Assembly: GCA_039818985.1 (NCBI GenBank)
Contig: JBCBSU010000001.1
Span: 1,948,367 to 2,012,366 of the forward strand
DNA: 64,000 nt
Reading direction: 5' to 3'
DNA from: Pseudomonadota bacterium
Lineage (GTDB): Bacteria > Pseudomonadota > Alphaproteobacteria > Sphingomonadales > Sphingomonadaceae
A program made the translations under genes and the position numbers. Under the pieces are notes generated by a model that saw only the letters and a program-made list of their open reading frames with translations, was not told where the DNA came from and did not search any database. Below, one piece after another: positions 25,787 through 35,120 of the stretch (position 1 is the first letter of the stretch; every line of letters starts with the position of its first letter).

Positions 25787-26209
25787 TCAGCAGCAGCACA
25801 GTCCAGCCAACCCGGTTTCTGGAACAATCACGTCAGGTCTGCGATATCCCAATTCAGAGACGTCATCCCAACTCGCGCCATCAGGGTATTTGATCGTAAC
25901 ACCCGCTGATGCAGCTGCTTCCATCAAACGCATATTTACACCCATCCGGTCCTGCGGGAACCCCTTGAGTGACGTCCAGTGGGTAACATTGCCACAATGG
26001 CCACAAAAATGCGATATGAGCGCGGGAACGCCGATGTCATTGCGGATGAATTCGCGTGTTTCTCCGGTGATGATGACATCTTGCGGCGCAAAATAACCCC
26101 AAAGCGCACCGCTGCGTAAACACAGCGAACAGTTACAATTGTTGATATGTGTCGGCCTTGCTTTCAGCTCTATGGTGACAGCACCGCAAATGCATTGCCC
26201 CCGCAGCAT
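25787..26209 (-). CDS. GFA/CENP-V domain zinc-binding protein
   Basis: This 140-residue protein of the glutathione-dependent formaldehyde-activating enzyme-like family has zinc-ligand cysteines in the expected order: CICGAV near residue 6, NCNCSLCLRSGALWGYF (about 24-40) and FCGHCGNVTHW (about 68-78). The natural substrate of most family members is unknown. It ends in an unusual run of three cysteines (LAGLCCC). Its ATG overlaps the leuC stop (TAATG), so it is coupled to leuC although unrelated to leucine synthesis. Confidence 0.88.
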   Translation of the reverse strand: MLRGQCICGAVTIELKARPTHINNCNCSLCLRSGALWGYFAPQDVIITGETREFIRNDIGVPALISHFCGHCGNVTHWTSLKGFPQDRMGVNMRLMEAAASAGVTIKYPDGASWDDVSELGYRRPDVIVPETGLAGLCCC

Positions 26210-27651
26210 TAGGCAAGTCGCCTGACATCGATCAATCTGCCGGTTATCGCCGCTGCGGCTGCCATGGCCGGAGACAGCAGATGTGTCCGCGCGCCCGGTC
26301 CCTGCCTTCCCTCGAAATTACGGTTGCTGGTCGAGGCGCAGCGTTCGCCTGCGGGCACCTTGTCGGGGTTCATGCCGAGACAGGCCGAGCAGCCCGGCTC
26401 ACGCCATTCGAAACCGGCATTTTTGAACACCATGTCGAGACCTTCTGCCTCGGCCTGGTGCTTGACCAGACCCGACCCCGGCACGATCAGCGCAGTTTTG
26501 ACCTGATCCGATTTCTTCCTGTCACCGATCACCGCAGCGGCGGCACGCAGATCTTCGATCCGGCTGTTGGTACAGCTGCCGATAAACACATGGTCGATGG
26601 CGATATCGGTCATCGCCGTGCCCGGCTCCAGCCCCATATAGGCGAGCGACTTGGCCGCAGCAGCGCGCTTGCCGGCATCACCAAAACTCGCCGGATCGGG
26701 GACATGACCGGAAATGCCGACCACATCTTCAGGGCTGGTCCCCCAGGTGACGCTGGGCTCGACCACAGCAGCATTAATGGTGATACTCTTGTCGAATAGC
26801 GCACCGTCATCGCTTCTCAGGGTCCGCCAATAGCCACAGGCCGCGTCCCATTGCTCGCTCCCGGGTGCCATGGGCCGTCCCTTGAGATAGGCGAAGGTGG
26901 TCTGATCGGGCGCGATCAGACCAGCGCGCGCGCCCGCCTCGATCGACATATTGGCCATGGTCAGCCGACCCTCAATCGACATGCGCTCCACCGCAGACCC
27001 ACGATATTCAATGACATGACCGGTAGCGCCGCTGGTGCCGATGGTGCCGATGATATGCAGGATCAGGTCCTTGGGCGTGACGCCCAGCGGCACCTCGCCC
27101 TCGACCCGCACCTCCATCGCCAGCGATTTGCGCAGCAATAGCGTCTGCGTCGCCAACACATGCTCGACCTCGCTGGTGCCAATGCCGAAAGCCAGCGCCC
27201 CCAATGCACCATGCGCCGAAGTATGGCTGTCACCGCAGACCAGCGTTGTGCCTGGCAGGGTGAAGCCCTGTTCCGGTCCGACGACATGGACAATCCCCTG
27301 ATTGCGATGGGTCGCACCGAAATAGGGAATGCCGAACGCAGCAACATTATTCTCCAGCGCTGCCAGCTGGGCTGCGCTCTGAGGATCGGCGATCGGCAGG
27401 CGCGAACCATCGGCCGCCAGCCGCGCCGTGGTCGGCAGGTTGTGATCGGGCACAGCCAATGTCAGATCGGGGCGGCGTACCGGTCGGCCAGCCTGGCGCA
27501 GCGCCTCAAATGCCTGCGGGCTGGTCACCTCGTGCACCAGATGCCGGTCGATATAGATCAGCGCGGTGCCGTCATCGCGTGTCGACACGACATGCGCATC
27601 CCAGATCTTTTCATACAGCGTTTTTGGTTGCCTGTTCTCGTCCATAGCCAC
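26209..27651 (-). CDS. leuC: 3-isopropylmalate dehydratase large subunit
   Basis: This 480-residue aconitase-family subunit binds the catalytic [4Fe-4S] cluster. The Cys ligands are in [13 protein letters not shown] and [25 protein letters not shown] at the N-terminus, [27 protein letters not shown] and [10 protein letters not shown] are all family hallmarks. ATG at 27651 or 27645 starts the gene. It probably heads the transcript leuC-GFA-small membrane gene-leuD, and is divergent from crtZ. Confidence 0.97.
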   Translation of the reverse strand: MAMDENRQPKTLYEKIWDAHVVSTRDDGTALIYIDRHLVHEVTSPQAFEALRQAGRPVRRPDLTLAVPDHNLPTTARLAADGSRLPIADPQSAAQLAALENNVAAFGIPYFGATHRNQGIVHVVGPEQGFTLPGTTLVCGDSHTSAHGALGALAFGIGTSEVEHVLATQTLLLRKSLAMEVRVEGEVPLGVTPKDLILHIIGTIGTSGATGHVIEYRGSAVERMSIEGRLTMANMSIEAGARAGLIAPDQTTFAYLKGRPMAPGSEQWDAACGYWRTLRSDDGALFDKSITINAAVVEPSVTWGTSPEDVVGISGHVPDPASFGDAGKRAAAAKSLAYMGLEPGTAMTDIAIDHVFIGSCTNSRIEDLRAAAAVIGDRKKSDQVKTALIVPGSGLVKHQAEAEGLDMVFKNAGFEWREPGCSACLGMNPDKVPAGERCASTSNRNFEGRQGPGARTHLLSPAMAAAAAITGRLIDVRRLA

Positions 27652-27768
27652 GTCTTAGATAGTTCATACGCCAAGGCAAAGTGTGATATGGATATTGTCC
27701 AGCAAATCATTATGTAGGAAGCGAAGGCTAACCGCTACAGTTCAGCGACAGAGGACAGCAAAGCGATT

Positions 27769-28290
27769 ATGAATATCTGGGTCATCCTTGCGATAGTCAT
27801 AGCCACCGTCATCTTCATGGAGTTTGTCGCCTGGTGGAGCCACAAATATATCATGCATGGCTGGGGCTGGGCCTGGCACCGCGACCATCATGAGCCGCAT
27901 GACAATATCCTCGAGAAGAACGACCTGTTCGCCGTGGTCGGCTCGGTTACGGCGATGAGCCTGTTTGCCATGGGGGTTTTTGTCGCCGAGATATTCTGGT
28001 GGATTGCCGTGGGCGTCACTATTTATGGCGGCATCTACACGCTGATCCATGACGGGCTGGTGCACCAGCGCTATTTCCGCTGGGTGCCCAAGCGTGGCTA
28101 TGCCAAGCGGCTGGTTCAGGCGCACAAGCTGCACCACGCCACCATCGGCAAGGAAGGCGGTGTCAGCTTTGGTTTCGTTTTCGCCGAAGATCCGGCCAAG
28201 CTCAAAAAGGAACTCAAGCGCCAACGTGAGGAAGGTACGGCGAAAGTACGGCCATCGGCGCAGCTTGAACCGGACGCTGTGGCCGATTGA
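27769..28290 (+). CDS. crtZ: Beta-carotene hydroxylase
   Basis: This 173-residue di-iron membrane hydroxylase adds 3-hydroxyl groups to beta-ionone rings (zeaxanthin or astaxanthin/nostoxanthin branch). All histidine boxes are there: HKYIMH, HRDHHEPH, HDGLVHQR and HKLHHA. Hydrophobic segments are at about residues 3-20, 52-72 and 76-95. No other carotenoid gene is near, so it is an orphan copy. Yellow-orange carotenoids are typical of sphingomonads. Confidence 0.95.
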   Translation: MNIWVILAIVIATVIFMEFVAWWSHKYIMHGWGWAWHRDHHEPHDNILEKNDLFAVVGSVTAMSLFAMGVFVAEIFWWIAVGVTIYGGIYTLIHDGLVHQRYFRWVPKRGYAKRLVQAHKLHHATIGKEGGVSFGFVFAEDPAKLKKELKRQREEGTAKVRPSAQLEPDAVAD

Positions 28291-28397
28291 CAGGTTTGAG
28301 CCTCTCATAATCTCGCGCAGGAACACGAAGGCACAGAGATAAAAGCATCTCTCCCTGGTTCGCAAAACCCCTTTACACCACTGGAACAGCTGACTAG

Positions 28398-28435
28398 AGA
28401 GCAGTACCGACTACACTTGTAGTCGGTACTGCTCT
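28398..28435. promoter_or_regulatory. 38-bp near-perfect palindrome upstream of esterase gene
   Basis: Two 18-base arms (AGAGCAGTACCGACTACA and its exact complement) are separated by only 2 bases. It lies 108 bases after crtZ and 38 bases before the esterase start. Such tight symmetry suggests an operator for a dimeric regulator, or a cruciform or hairpin. No T run follows directly, so a terminator is less likely. Confidence 0.55.
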
Positions 28436-28473
28436 AACGATCATTTTGTTGGAAGCCGGCAAAGGAAATTCGC

Positions 28474-29667
28474 ATGAAGATTGCACCTGGAGTCGTTGCT
28501 TTCGTCGCCTCCGTTCTGACGCTTATGCTTGCGCCAAATCTGTCGGCACAAGAGCCGGTTGTATCAGCAAGCGAGATCGCAGTGCGTTCTGATATCCTCA
28601 ATGAGGATCGACCCGTTATCGTTTCATTGCCCGATGGTTACGAAGACAGCGATGCCGATTATCCTGTCTTGTACATGCTCGATGGCCGTCAAAATATGAC
28701 GCACGCCATAGCGACAATCGACACGCTCAGCTCGCTGGGCTTCGTGCCGAAAATGATCTTTGTCGGCATAGTCAGTACCAATCGCGCGCGCGATTACACG
28801 CCTTCCGCTGTAGAAGGCGATGCCAATAGCGGCGGCGCTGCCAGTTTTCTGGCCTTTCTTGAGACAGAGCTGATTCCGTCGATTGAACAAGAATACCAAA
28901 CCAGCGACCACCGCATATTGGAAGGCCATTCCTTTGGCGGCCTGTTCGGCGCCTATGCCTTAATGGAACGCCCGGGCCTTTTTGACGCCTATATCATTCT
29001 ATCACCCGCCCTTTGGTGGGGTGGCGAAGAGATGAATGCCCGGGCCAAGGTATATTTCTCCGCCAACCCGCAGCCAGCGGCAAAAATCTATTTCGGTATA
29101 GGCGAGCAAGACGGCGATGGCATGCGTCAGGAATTGGGGCGTTTTGTCGAAACGCTGGAAACTGCAAAGCCAGAAGGCCTTGTGTGGCGCCATGAAGAAA
29201 TTGCAGGCGAGGATCATATGTCTATCCGCCTGCCCGGCCATTATCAGGGTCTGCGCTATGTTTTTGAAGATTTGCAATTCACCATGGCAGACACCGGCTT
29301 CGACATAGATGACTTTATCGCCCATGAGGTCAATATCCGCGCGCGCTATGGCACGGCTGCCCGACAGCGCGAAGCGATTTATCAGAATTATGGAATAGCG
29401 CTACTTCAGGCGGAACGTGCGGATGAGGCGGCAACCGTGTTTGAATATCTCGTCCAAGGCTATCCTGGCTATCACGCCAACCTTAATTTGCTGGCGCAGG
29501 CTTATGAGGCAGCGGGCCGGTGCGAATCCGCCATCACCGCCTATGAAAGCGCCGCCAAGGCTTCAACCACCCAGACCGGCACATTCACCCGCGCTGGTTA
29601 TGAAGAAAAGGCCTCCCGGCTGCGCGCGGCGATGGCGGATGGGGATGCAATGTGTAAGGATCAGTAG
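28474..29667 (+). CDS. Secreted esterase (IroE/EsD-like hydrolase) with C-terminal TPR
   Basis: This 397-residue protein has a signal peptide ending near LSAQ. An alpha/beta-hydrolase of the putative esterase (esterase D) type follows (about residues 30-270), with YPVLYMLDGRQNM, the nucleophile elbow GHSFGG (Ser) and the catalytic His in GEDHMSIRLPG. The last 110 residues form TPR-like helices (YGIALLQAERADEAATVFEYLVQGYPG). Relatives hydrolyse siderophore or other esters in the periplasm; the substrate here is unknown. The composition is more AT-rich than crtZ. Confidence 0.85.
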   Translation: MKIAPGVVAFVASVLTLMLAPNLSAQEPVVSASEIAVRSDILNEDRPVIVSLPDGYEDSDADYPVLYMLDGRQNMTHAIATIDTLSSLGFVPKMIFVGIVSTNRARDYTPSAVEGDANSGGAASFLAFLETELIPSIEQEYQTSDHRILEGHSFGGLFGAYALMERPGLFDAYIILSPALWWGGEEMNARAKVYFSANPQPAAKIYFGIGEQDGDGMRQELGRFVETLETAKPEGLVWRHEEIAGEDHMSIRLPGHYQGLRYVFEDLQFTMADTGFDIDDFIAHEVNIRARYGTAARQREAIYQNYGIALLQAERADEAATVFEYLVQGYPGYHANLNLLAQAYEAAGRCESAITAYESAAKASTTQTGTFTRAGYEEKASRLRAAMADGDAMCKDQ

Positions 29668-29709
29668 GACCAAGCCGTCGATGATCTCGCGCGGAGATTT
29701 AAGTTATCT

Positions 29710-29731
29710 CCCCTCCCCTAAAGGAGAGGGG
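29710..29731. repeat. C/G palindrome, third copy of the family near 8350
   Basis: CCCCTCCCCT pairs with AGGAGAGGGG (one mismatch) and resembles the two palindromes at 8345-8397. It sits between the convergent esterase and CBM9-like genes and may act as a weak transcription stop. Confidence 0.5.
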
Positions 29732-29739
29732 CTTTAATC

Positions 29740-30366
29740 TCACTTTGAAAATACAAAATCCGTCCAAGTTGACGTATCGCTATCTACTGAATCTTCTGGA
29801 AAGTGGTGTTCCACCCAGCGGCCTTCTCTCCCTACTGCAAGATTGTACTTCATTCTCCAGCTATTACCGGGAAACTTCTTGTGCAAGATTTGGACCTGTT
29901 TGTGCGAGCCACGATAGAATCTTGGACGCCCGCCATTCTCATTTTCCTGAAAGCCGAAAAAGGGTGTCCAGAACCCAGCATAATCTTCAAGTTCCCACGC
30001 TCCCAAGTCAATCCACTCGCTGCCGTCATAAATACTCTCTCCCATCTGCGCGGAGAGGTGAATGCGGTGGAGTTTGCCAGTATCTGTATTCTCAACATAC
30101 AAATCCATGGCCGTGGGCTCGCCATCTTTTGCTTTGCCGCAGATATATAATGAATTTTGGTCATGCATCAGAAGAAGAGACACGTCGCTAGACAGAGAAA
30201 TTTCTGTCGCAGCATCCCATTCATCACCACCACAGCGACCGTCCAACAATGCGGCTTCTTCGGTTGAATTGACCATTATCGGTTCGGAGGCCATAGCAGT
30301 CGCAGCTGCGAACGAAGCGAAACCCCAGACTGGAAGCGATTTCAAAATAGTCTTCAGATTTTTCAT
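29740..30366 (-). CDS. Secreted protein with CBM9/DOMON-like domain
   Basis: This 208-residue protein has a signal peptide (about residues 1-27, ending AMAS). It is followed by a sandwich domain reminiscent of carbohydrate-binding module 9: ALLDGRCGGDEWDAATEI, SLLLMHDQNSLYICGKAKDG. The rest is rich in aromatic residues (WELEDYAGFWTPFFGF). No catalytic motif is seen. It could bind a sugar or a heme-like ligand. Its base composition is clearly lower in GC than the downstream peptidase. The gene is 9 bases past the end of the M1 peptidase's coding frame and on the same strand, but upstream of nothing else on its transcript. Confidence 0.65.
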   Translation of the reverse strand: MKNLKTILKSLPVWGFASFAAATAMASEPIMVNSTEEAALLDGRCGGDEWDAATEISLSSDVSLLLMHDQNSLYICGKAKDGEPTAMDLYVENTDTGKLHRIHLSAQMGESIYDGSEWIDLGAWELEDYAGFWTPFFGFQENENGGRPRFYRGSHKQVQILHKKFPGNSWRMKYNLAVGREGRWVEHHFPEDSVDSDTSTWTDFVFSK

Positions 30367-30375
30367 AGCTGTTCT

Positions 30376-32289
30376 TTACCCCTCCCAACCCACAAGCGGG
30401 TCAACCTGACTGCGTGTATAGGAATGATAGCCCGCGCGTGTTCGTGCGTATAGCGGTTTGGCAATGGCCATGCCCCATTCGCCCTGTTGGCTCAGCGCCT
30501 TGTATAGCGGCGCAACAAATTTGTTGCGGCCTATGCGGGTGAGGAAGGCTTCGGCCTGCGGCACGGCTGGCTGATACTGGTTGCGCAGCGCCGCCTCCAG
30601 CCACAGGAACAGCACTTCGTTATTGCCGGTCCTTGAGACGCGCAGCGCATCATCCAGCATGGTCAGTTCAGCAGCGCTCAGTTTTGCAGGCAGTTTGCGC
30701 ATAAAGCGCATCTGTTCGGCACCGCTCCAGCCGGTCCATGTTTCAACCGGCAATGTGCGGCTCTCGACATAGATCCTGGCCGCGCTATCAACGGCGGCAA
30801 AGGCGGCCGGATCGGGCTTGACGGCATTGCCGGGGATGCCGGTGCCGTAAACCCATTCATCGAGCATCAGCTTTGCTTCCAGCTCGGCATCGCCCTTGAT
30901 CAGGCCCTCGCGGATTTCTGCCAGCCACATCTCCGACGTCGCAGGCTGAAACGCATGGCGATCAAACCAGCCGCGCATCCATGCATCGAACTTCTCGCGC
31001 CCGACAATCTGTTCCACTGTACGCAGGAACACCGTGCCCTTGTCATAAATCGCTTCACCAGCGGTTTCGAACGGCGTGATATTATCGGGCGTGCGCATGG
31101 CGGTGGCAGGGTTGTCCGCGCCGCGCTCCTCGACCATTGCCACCAGCGAGCCATAGCTCAACGCATATTCCTGTTCGGCGCGCTTTTTGCCGAACACGGA
31201 CTCGCTGATGCGGCTCTCAAAATAGGAGGTCACGCCTTCATTCAGCCAGCCATCGCTCCAGCTGGCATAGGTCACCAGATTGCCCGACCAGCTATGCGCC
31301 AGCTCATGCGCGACCAGCCCGGTATTGCTGCGGTCCCCGGCGATAAAGGTCGGCGTCAAAAAAGTCATCACCGGGTTTTCCATGCCGCCATAGGGGAAGC
31401 TGGGCGGCAGTACGATCATGTCATAACGGCCCCAGCGATAGGGGCCATAAATCGCCTCGGCCGCGTCGATCATTGCCTCGGTATCAACCAGCTCTGCCTT
31501 GGCGGTTTCCAGCATTGACGGCTCGGCCCAAACGCCCGAGCGTGGCCCCAGTTCGGCAAAAGCAATATCGCCCGCCGCAATGGCGATAAGATAAGGCGGC
31601 ACGGTCTTGTCCATGGTGAAGGCAAAGCGGTGTATCCCCTCACCCGCCGGTTCCGCCTCGCCCTGCAGGATTCCGCTCATCACGACGTTGAGGTCCTCAG
31701 GCGCGGTGATCGTCGCTTCCCAGCTCTGGCGGATGCCTGGGCTGTCCTGTGTCGGGATCCAGCTGCGGTTGAGGATCGCCTGCCCCTGGCTGAACATGAA
31801 CGGCTTTTCACCACCGGCAGTCTGTTCCGGCGACAACCACTGCAGCGCCACCGCATCGGGGCCGCTGGCATAGGTGATAGTGATTTTCTGCGGCGCTGCG
31901 CCGCTATCCCGATTAAAACGGATGGTAAAAGGCGCGCCGATCGTCCCCATGTCCTCGCCGATGGTATAATCAAGCGCATTGCCTTGCGGATCGGTTACGC
32001 TTTCGACCAGCAGGCCTTTGGAATCGAGGATGATCTCACTGGCTTCGGGTGCAGCGACAATGTCCAGCGTAGCACTGCCCTCGACACGCCTGGCATCAAA
32101 ATCCAGCGTCAGGTCAAGGTCAACATGGGTGACACGCGCTTCCAGCGGCCTGGCAAAGGTAAGTTCATCACGGGCCTGTTCACTGGTCAATATCGGCGCG
32201 ACAGCCGGCTTCTGTTCAGCTGTAGAGACCGTGGAACAGCCGATGCTCACAGCCAGAACAGGCGCAAAAAGGGACAGGGACAAACGCAT
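30376..32289 (-). CDS. M1-family metallopeptidase (LTA4-hydrolase-like lipoprotein)
   Basis: This 637-residue zinc aminopeptidase has the substrate motif GGMENPVMTF and the zinc site VAHELAHSWSGN followed by WLNEGVTSYFE (HExxH-x18-E). The N-terminal beta domain covers about residues 50-240, and a C-terminal helical leukotriene-A4-hydrolase-like domain is present. The start ATG 32289 gives a signal with a possible lipobox (VSIGC, Cys about 18), so it is probably a membrane-bound or periplasmic peptidase. The frame to 32328 is non-coding in look and contains the terminator of the upstream gene. Confidence 0.93.
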   Translation of the reverse strand: MRLSLSLFAPVLAVSIGCSTVSTAEQKPAVAPILTSEQARDELTFARPLEARVTHVDLDLTLDFDARRVEGSATLDIVAAPEASEIILDSKGLLVESVTDPQGNALDYTIGEDMGTIGAPFTIRFNRDSGAAPQKITITYASGPDAVALQWLSPEQTAGGEKPFMFSQGQAILNRSWIPTQDSPGIRQSWEATITAPEDLNVVMSGILQGEAEPAGEGIHRFAFTMDKTVPPYLIAIAAGDIAFAELGPRSGVWAEPSMLETAKAELVDTEAMIDAAEAIYGPYRWGRYDMIVLPPSFPYGGMENPVMTFLTPTFIAGDRSNTGLVAHELAHSWSGNLVTYASWSDGWLNEGVTSYFESRISESVFGKKRAEQEYALSYGSLVAMVEERGADNPATAMRTPDNITPFETAGEAIYDKGTVFLRTVEQIVGREKFDAWMRGWFDRHAFQPATSEMWLAEIREGLIKGDAELEAKLMLDEWVYGTGIPGNAVKPDPAAFAAVDSAARIYVESRTLPVETWTGWSGAEQMRFMRKLPAKLSAAELTMLDDALRVSRTGNNEVLFLWLEAALRNQYQPAVPQAEAFLTRIGRNKFVAPLYKALSQQGEWGMAIAKPLYARTRAGYHSYTRSQVDPLVGWEG

Positions 32290-32306
32290 AGCAACTCCTG
32301 AAACAA

Positions 32307-32340
32307 GAAAAACTCCGTACCCAGCCAAGGATACGGAGTC
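32307..32340 (-). terminator. Intrinsic terminator of the DUF4870 gene
   Basis: On the minus strand ACTCCGTA pairs with TACGGAGT around a 12-base loop and is followed by TTTTT. It lies 53 bases after the DUF4870 stop, so the M1 peptidase just downstream needs its own promoter or readthrough. Confidence 0.75.
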
Positions 32341-32392
32341 AGCAATTTTCTATGGCCTGCCTATATTGCAGGGCGTGTAATATTCTGAATTA

Positions 32393-32749
32393 TCAGAGAA
32401 ACATCGTCTTCGGGTTTTTGATCGGCTCTTCCTTCTGCGCCGCCAGCATCGCCACTACGGTGCGGACGATGACCCATATTGCGATCAGCGGGTAAAGAAG
32501 CGCACCGATAAACACGAACAGCAGCACAAAGGCGATAAGGCTCGCTACAAGCCCGATGACGAAGGTGTAGATGTGGAAGGTATAATGACTGGTCTCCCAG
32601 CCGCTGCCGCCCTCACCGCGCCAGACAAAGGCCAGTACCACGCCGACCAGACCCGACACTCCGGTCAGAAATGATCCGAGATAGAGCAGCGCGACAATTG
32701 TCGGCTGGTTGAACTTGAAACCATCAGCACTTTTTTCTTTTTCGGCCAT
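32393..32749 (-). CDS. DUF4870-type small membrane protein
   Basis: This 118-residue protein has three hydrophobic segments (about residues 18-40, 60-80 and 82-103) in the DUF4870-like arrangement, with YLGSFLTGVSGLVGVVLAFVWR in the first hairpin and a HYTFHIYTFVIG motif. ATG at 32749 follows a good GGGAGA site; the frame to 32788 is not used. The function is unknown. It is a stand-alone gene ending at a terminator. Confidence 0.8.
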   Translation of the reverse strand: MAEKEKSADGFKFNQPTIVALLYLGSFLTGVSGLVGVVLAFVWRGEGGSGWETSHYTFHIYTFVIGLVASLIAFVLLFVFIGALLYPLIAIWVIVRTVVAMLAAQKEEPIKNPKTMFL

Positions 32750-32868
32750 TATCTTTCTCCCATTCCCCGCACGCTGCATCATTGGCACCGCGCTGCACTC
32801 CGAGTAAGACTATAGCAAGGGTGTGGTATTTGAGCAATACACAATTGCAGCATAGCCAGTCACAACCT

Positions 32869-33711
32869 CTATGGCCTGCGCATGATCGTCAGGCCGATCC
32901 CGGCCAATATGATCGCGCCGCCAATGGCCACACGCGCGGTCAGCGCTTCACCGAGCAGGACAATGCCACCCATTGCGGCGATGGCAGGGACCGAGAGCTG
33001 CGCCACGGCAGCATTTGTCACGCTGAGCCGCGGCAGCACGGCATACCATAGTACATAGCCCAGACCCGAGGTAATCGCTCCGGAAGCTACTGCCAGCATG
33101 ATGCCGGGCAGCGTCACCGGCCCGGAAAGGCCGGCCAGTGCTACCAGCAAGAGGCAGAAGACCAGCGAACCGGAAAAATTCGCGGCGGTTGTCTGTACTG
33201 GATCGGCCACACCGCGCCCGAGCCAGCTATAAATGCCCCATGCAATGCCCGCCCCGGCCATGGCCAGCCCTGGCAGAAGTGGCGGCGCCGCAACGCCGGG
33301 CAGCAATAGCCACACCAGTCCGGCAAAGGCCAGCGCCGTCCCCATGAGCTGCAAGGCGCTGGGATAGCTGCCCCGGGCAAGGCCGATGCCCTGCATCGTC
33401 ATCTGCACACAGCCGAACAGGATCAGCGCGCCGGTGGCCGCTGTCAGGCCGAGATAGGCCCAGGAAAACAGCGCGGCATAGGCAAACAGCATGGCCGGCA
33501 TCATCCATGCCGCAAGGCTGAACTGCTTCGGAAAGGCGATGGCGCCATTGCGGATGGCGACCAGAACGACAAGGAACAGTGCACCGGAGAACAGCCGGAT
33601 GATGGTAAAATCAGCCCAGCCTATAGCCCCATCGGCCAGCGCCGCGCGGTTTAGCAGCGAATTGCCTGCAAAGGCGATCAACGCCAGGAGCAAAAGGGTG
33701 AAAATGCGCAT
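32869..33711 (-). CDS. DMT-superfamily transporter (EamA type)
   Basis: This 280-residue integral membrane protein has ten hydrophobic segments and two EamA repeats (about residues 1-130 and 140-280). Relatives move amino acids, nucleotide-sugars or drugs. The specificity cannot be read from the sequence. It starts 15 bases after the GST stop on the same strand, so the two are cotranscribed. Confidence 0.85.
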   Translation of the reverse strand: MRIFTLLLLALIAFAGNSLLNRAALADGAIGWADFTIIRLFSGALFLVVLVAIRNGAIAFPKQFSLAAWMMPAMLFAYAALFSWAYLGLTAATGALILFGCVQMTMQGIGLARGSYPSALQLMGTALAFAGLVWLLLPGVAAPPLLPGLAMAGAGIAWGIYSWLGRGVADPVQTTAANFSGSLVFCLLLVALAGLSGPVTLPGIMLAVASGAITSGLGYVLWYAVLPRLSVTNAAVAQLSVPAIAAMGGIVLLGEALTARVAIGGAIILAGIGLTIMRRP

Positions 33712-33726
33712 TGCGCCGCCTGCGGG

Positions 33727-34359
33727 TCAGGCAGGCGAAAACACAATCGGCCCGCCAAGTTCGAGCGATTTTCCATAGGCAGGGCGCGCCCGCATCGCGG
33801 CGAGATAGCGCTGCAATTCGGGATAAGCGGGCATCAGCTTCGCCGCCGTTGCTACCTCAAGCAGGTAGCAAAGGTTGATATCGGCGCCGGTCAGATCATC
33901 GCCGATCAGGAAATCGCGGCCATCGACCGCATCATTGGCATAGCCAAGCAGCTTGACCACCTCGGTCGTGATAAAGGGCGTCAACGTCTCGCCCAAGCCG
34001 CCAAAGCGTGGCGCCAGCGCGGTCAATATCACCGGCATGCTCATCGTGCCCTCGGCAAAGTGCATCCATTCGAGATAGCGTGCGCGCCCTTCGCTGCCGG
34101 GTGCCGGGGCGAATTGGCCATTGCCGAAACGTTCGATCAGATATTCGATGATCGCCCCCGATTCGACCATGGTCACGCCATCGACAATCACCGTCGGCGC
34201 CTTGGCCAGCGGATGCACTGCGGCCAGTTCCTCGGGCGAGCGGAAGGTTTGCGGATTGCGCGCATGGCGCACCATCTCATAATCGGTCTTCATTTCCTCA
34301 AGCAGCCAGATGATCCGGGTTGAGCGGGAATATTCGAGATGGTGAAGGATGATCGACAT
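33727..34359 (-). CDS. Glutathione S-transferase family protein
   Basis: This 210-residue GST has the thioredoxin-like N-terminal domain (IILHHLEYSRSTRIIWLLEE, with Ser-Arg-Ser in the active-site position; HPLAKAPTVIVDG and the GSH-binding VESGAIIEYL) and the all-helical C-terminal domain (FLIGDDLTGADINLCYLLEV). The YSRSTRIIWLLEE pattern is typical of the beta/theta-like bacterial group. The substrate is unknown. Confidence 0.9.
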   Translation of the reverse strand: MSIILHHLEYSRSTRIIWLLEEMKTDYEMVRHARNPQTFRSPEELAAVHPLAKAPTVIVDGVTMVESGAIIEYLIERFGNGQFAPAPGSEGRARYLEWMHFAEGTMSMPVILTALAPRFGGLGETLTPFITTEVVKLLGYANDAVDGRDFLIGDDLTGADINLCYLLEVATAAKLMPAYPELQRYLAAMRARPAYGKSLELGGPIVFSPA

Positions 34360-34428
34360 AGATGGGCTATCCTTATGTTGTTGCGCGCCGGACCCTATGC
34401 GGCGCTCCGAAACGACGCAACGCCCAAA

Positions 34429-35100
34429 TCACTCGCTGGCCTGACCGAGTGCTTTTGCCTGCACAAAAACACCATCCAGCATTGCCTCGGTCAGCCGCCC
34501 GGTGTTCATATTGTAGCGCGAGCAGTGATAGCTGCTCACCAGCCAGCGGCCATCGGGAAGCTGATGCTGCGCGCCATGGGCGAAGCGCACATCTTTCTGC
34601 GCCAGCCCGGCATGGCGCACCAGCGCCTGATGCGCTACGCGGCCCAGGGCCAGCACCACCCGCGCTTGCGGCAGGTGACGCAATGTCCGGCTGAAATAGC
34701 GGCGGCATTCGGCAATTTCGGCGCCGCTCGGCTTGTTCTCTGGCGGCAGGCACTGAATGACATTGGTGATGGCGACGCCATGCAACTCCAATCCGTCATC
34801 GGCCTGTGCCTCGTAAAGGCCATTGCTCAGCCCATGGCGTGCCAGTGCCGCATGTAGCACCGTACCCGAGGCATCGCCGGTAAAGGCCCGGCCGGTGCGG
34901 TGCGCGCCATGCATTCCAGGGGCCAGCCCGACCAACACCAGCCATGCATCCGGGTCGCCCCAGGCCGGGACCGGACGGTTCCACCATCCGGGATGGTGTT
35001 TGCGCGTTTCCCGTCGCAGCGCCACCAGCCGCGAACACCGGCGGCAACCCGGCGGGGCACCGCCCTGCAACGGTATCGAGAAAGCACTGGCATCGGGCAT
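34429..35100 (-). CDS. Family 5 uracil-DNA glycosylase (UDGb-like)
   Basis: This 223-residue Fe-S glycosylase removes uracil and other deaminated bases from DNA. All four cluster cysteines are visible: GCRRC (residues 19 and 22), NVIQC and ECRRYFSRTL. Motif A is GLAPGMHGAHRTGRAFTGD and motif B is SYHCSRYNMNTG, both of the UDGb type. ATG at 35100 was chosen because upstream codons do not look coding and run into the opposite folK start. It is divergent from folK with 20 bases between the starts. Confidence 0.9.
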   Translation of the reverse strand: MPDASAFSIPLQGGAPPGCRRCSRLVALRRETRKHHPGWWNRPVPAWGDPDAWLVLVGLAPGMHGAHRTGRAFTGDASGTVLHAALARHGLSNGLYEAQADDGLELHGVAITNVIQCLPPENKPSGAEIAECRRYFSRTLRHLPQARVVLALGRVAHQALVRHAGLAQKDVRFAHGAQHQLPDGRWLVSSYHCSRYNMNTGRLTEAMLDGVFVQAKALGQASE

Positions 35101-35120
35101 GGCCGCTGCGATAGGGCGCA

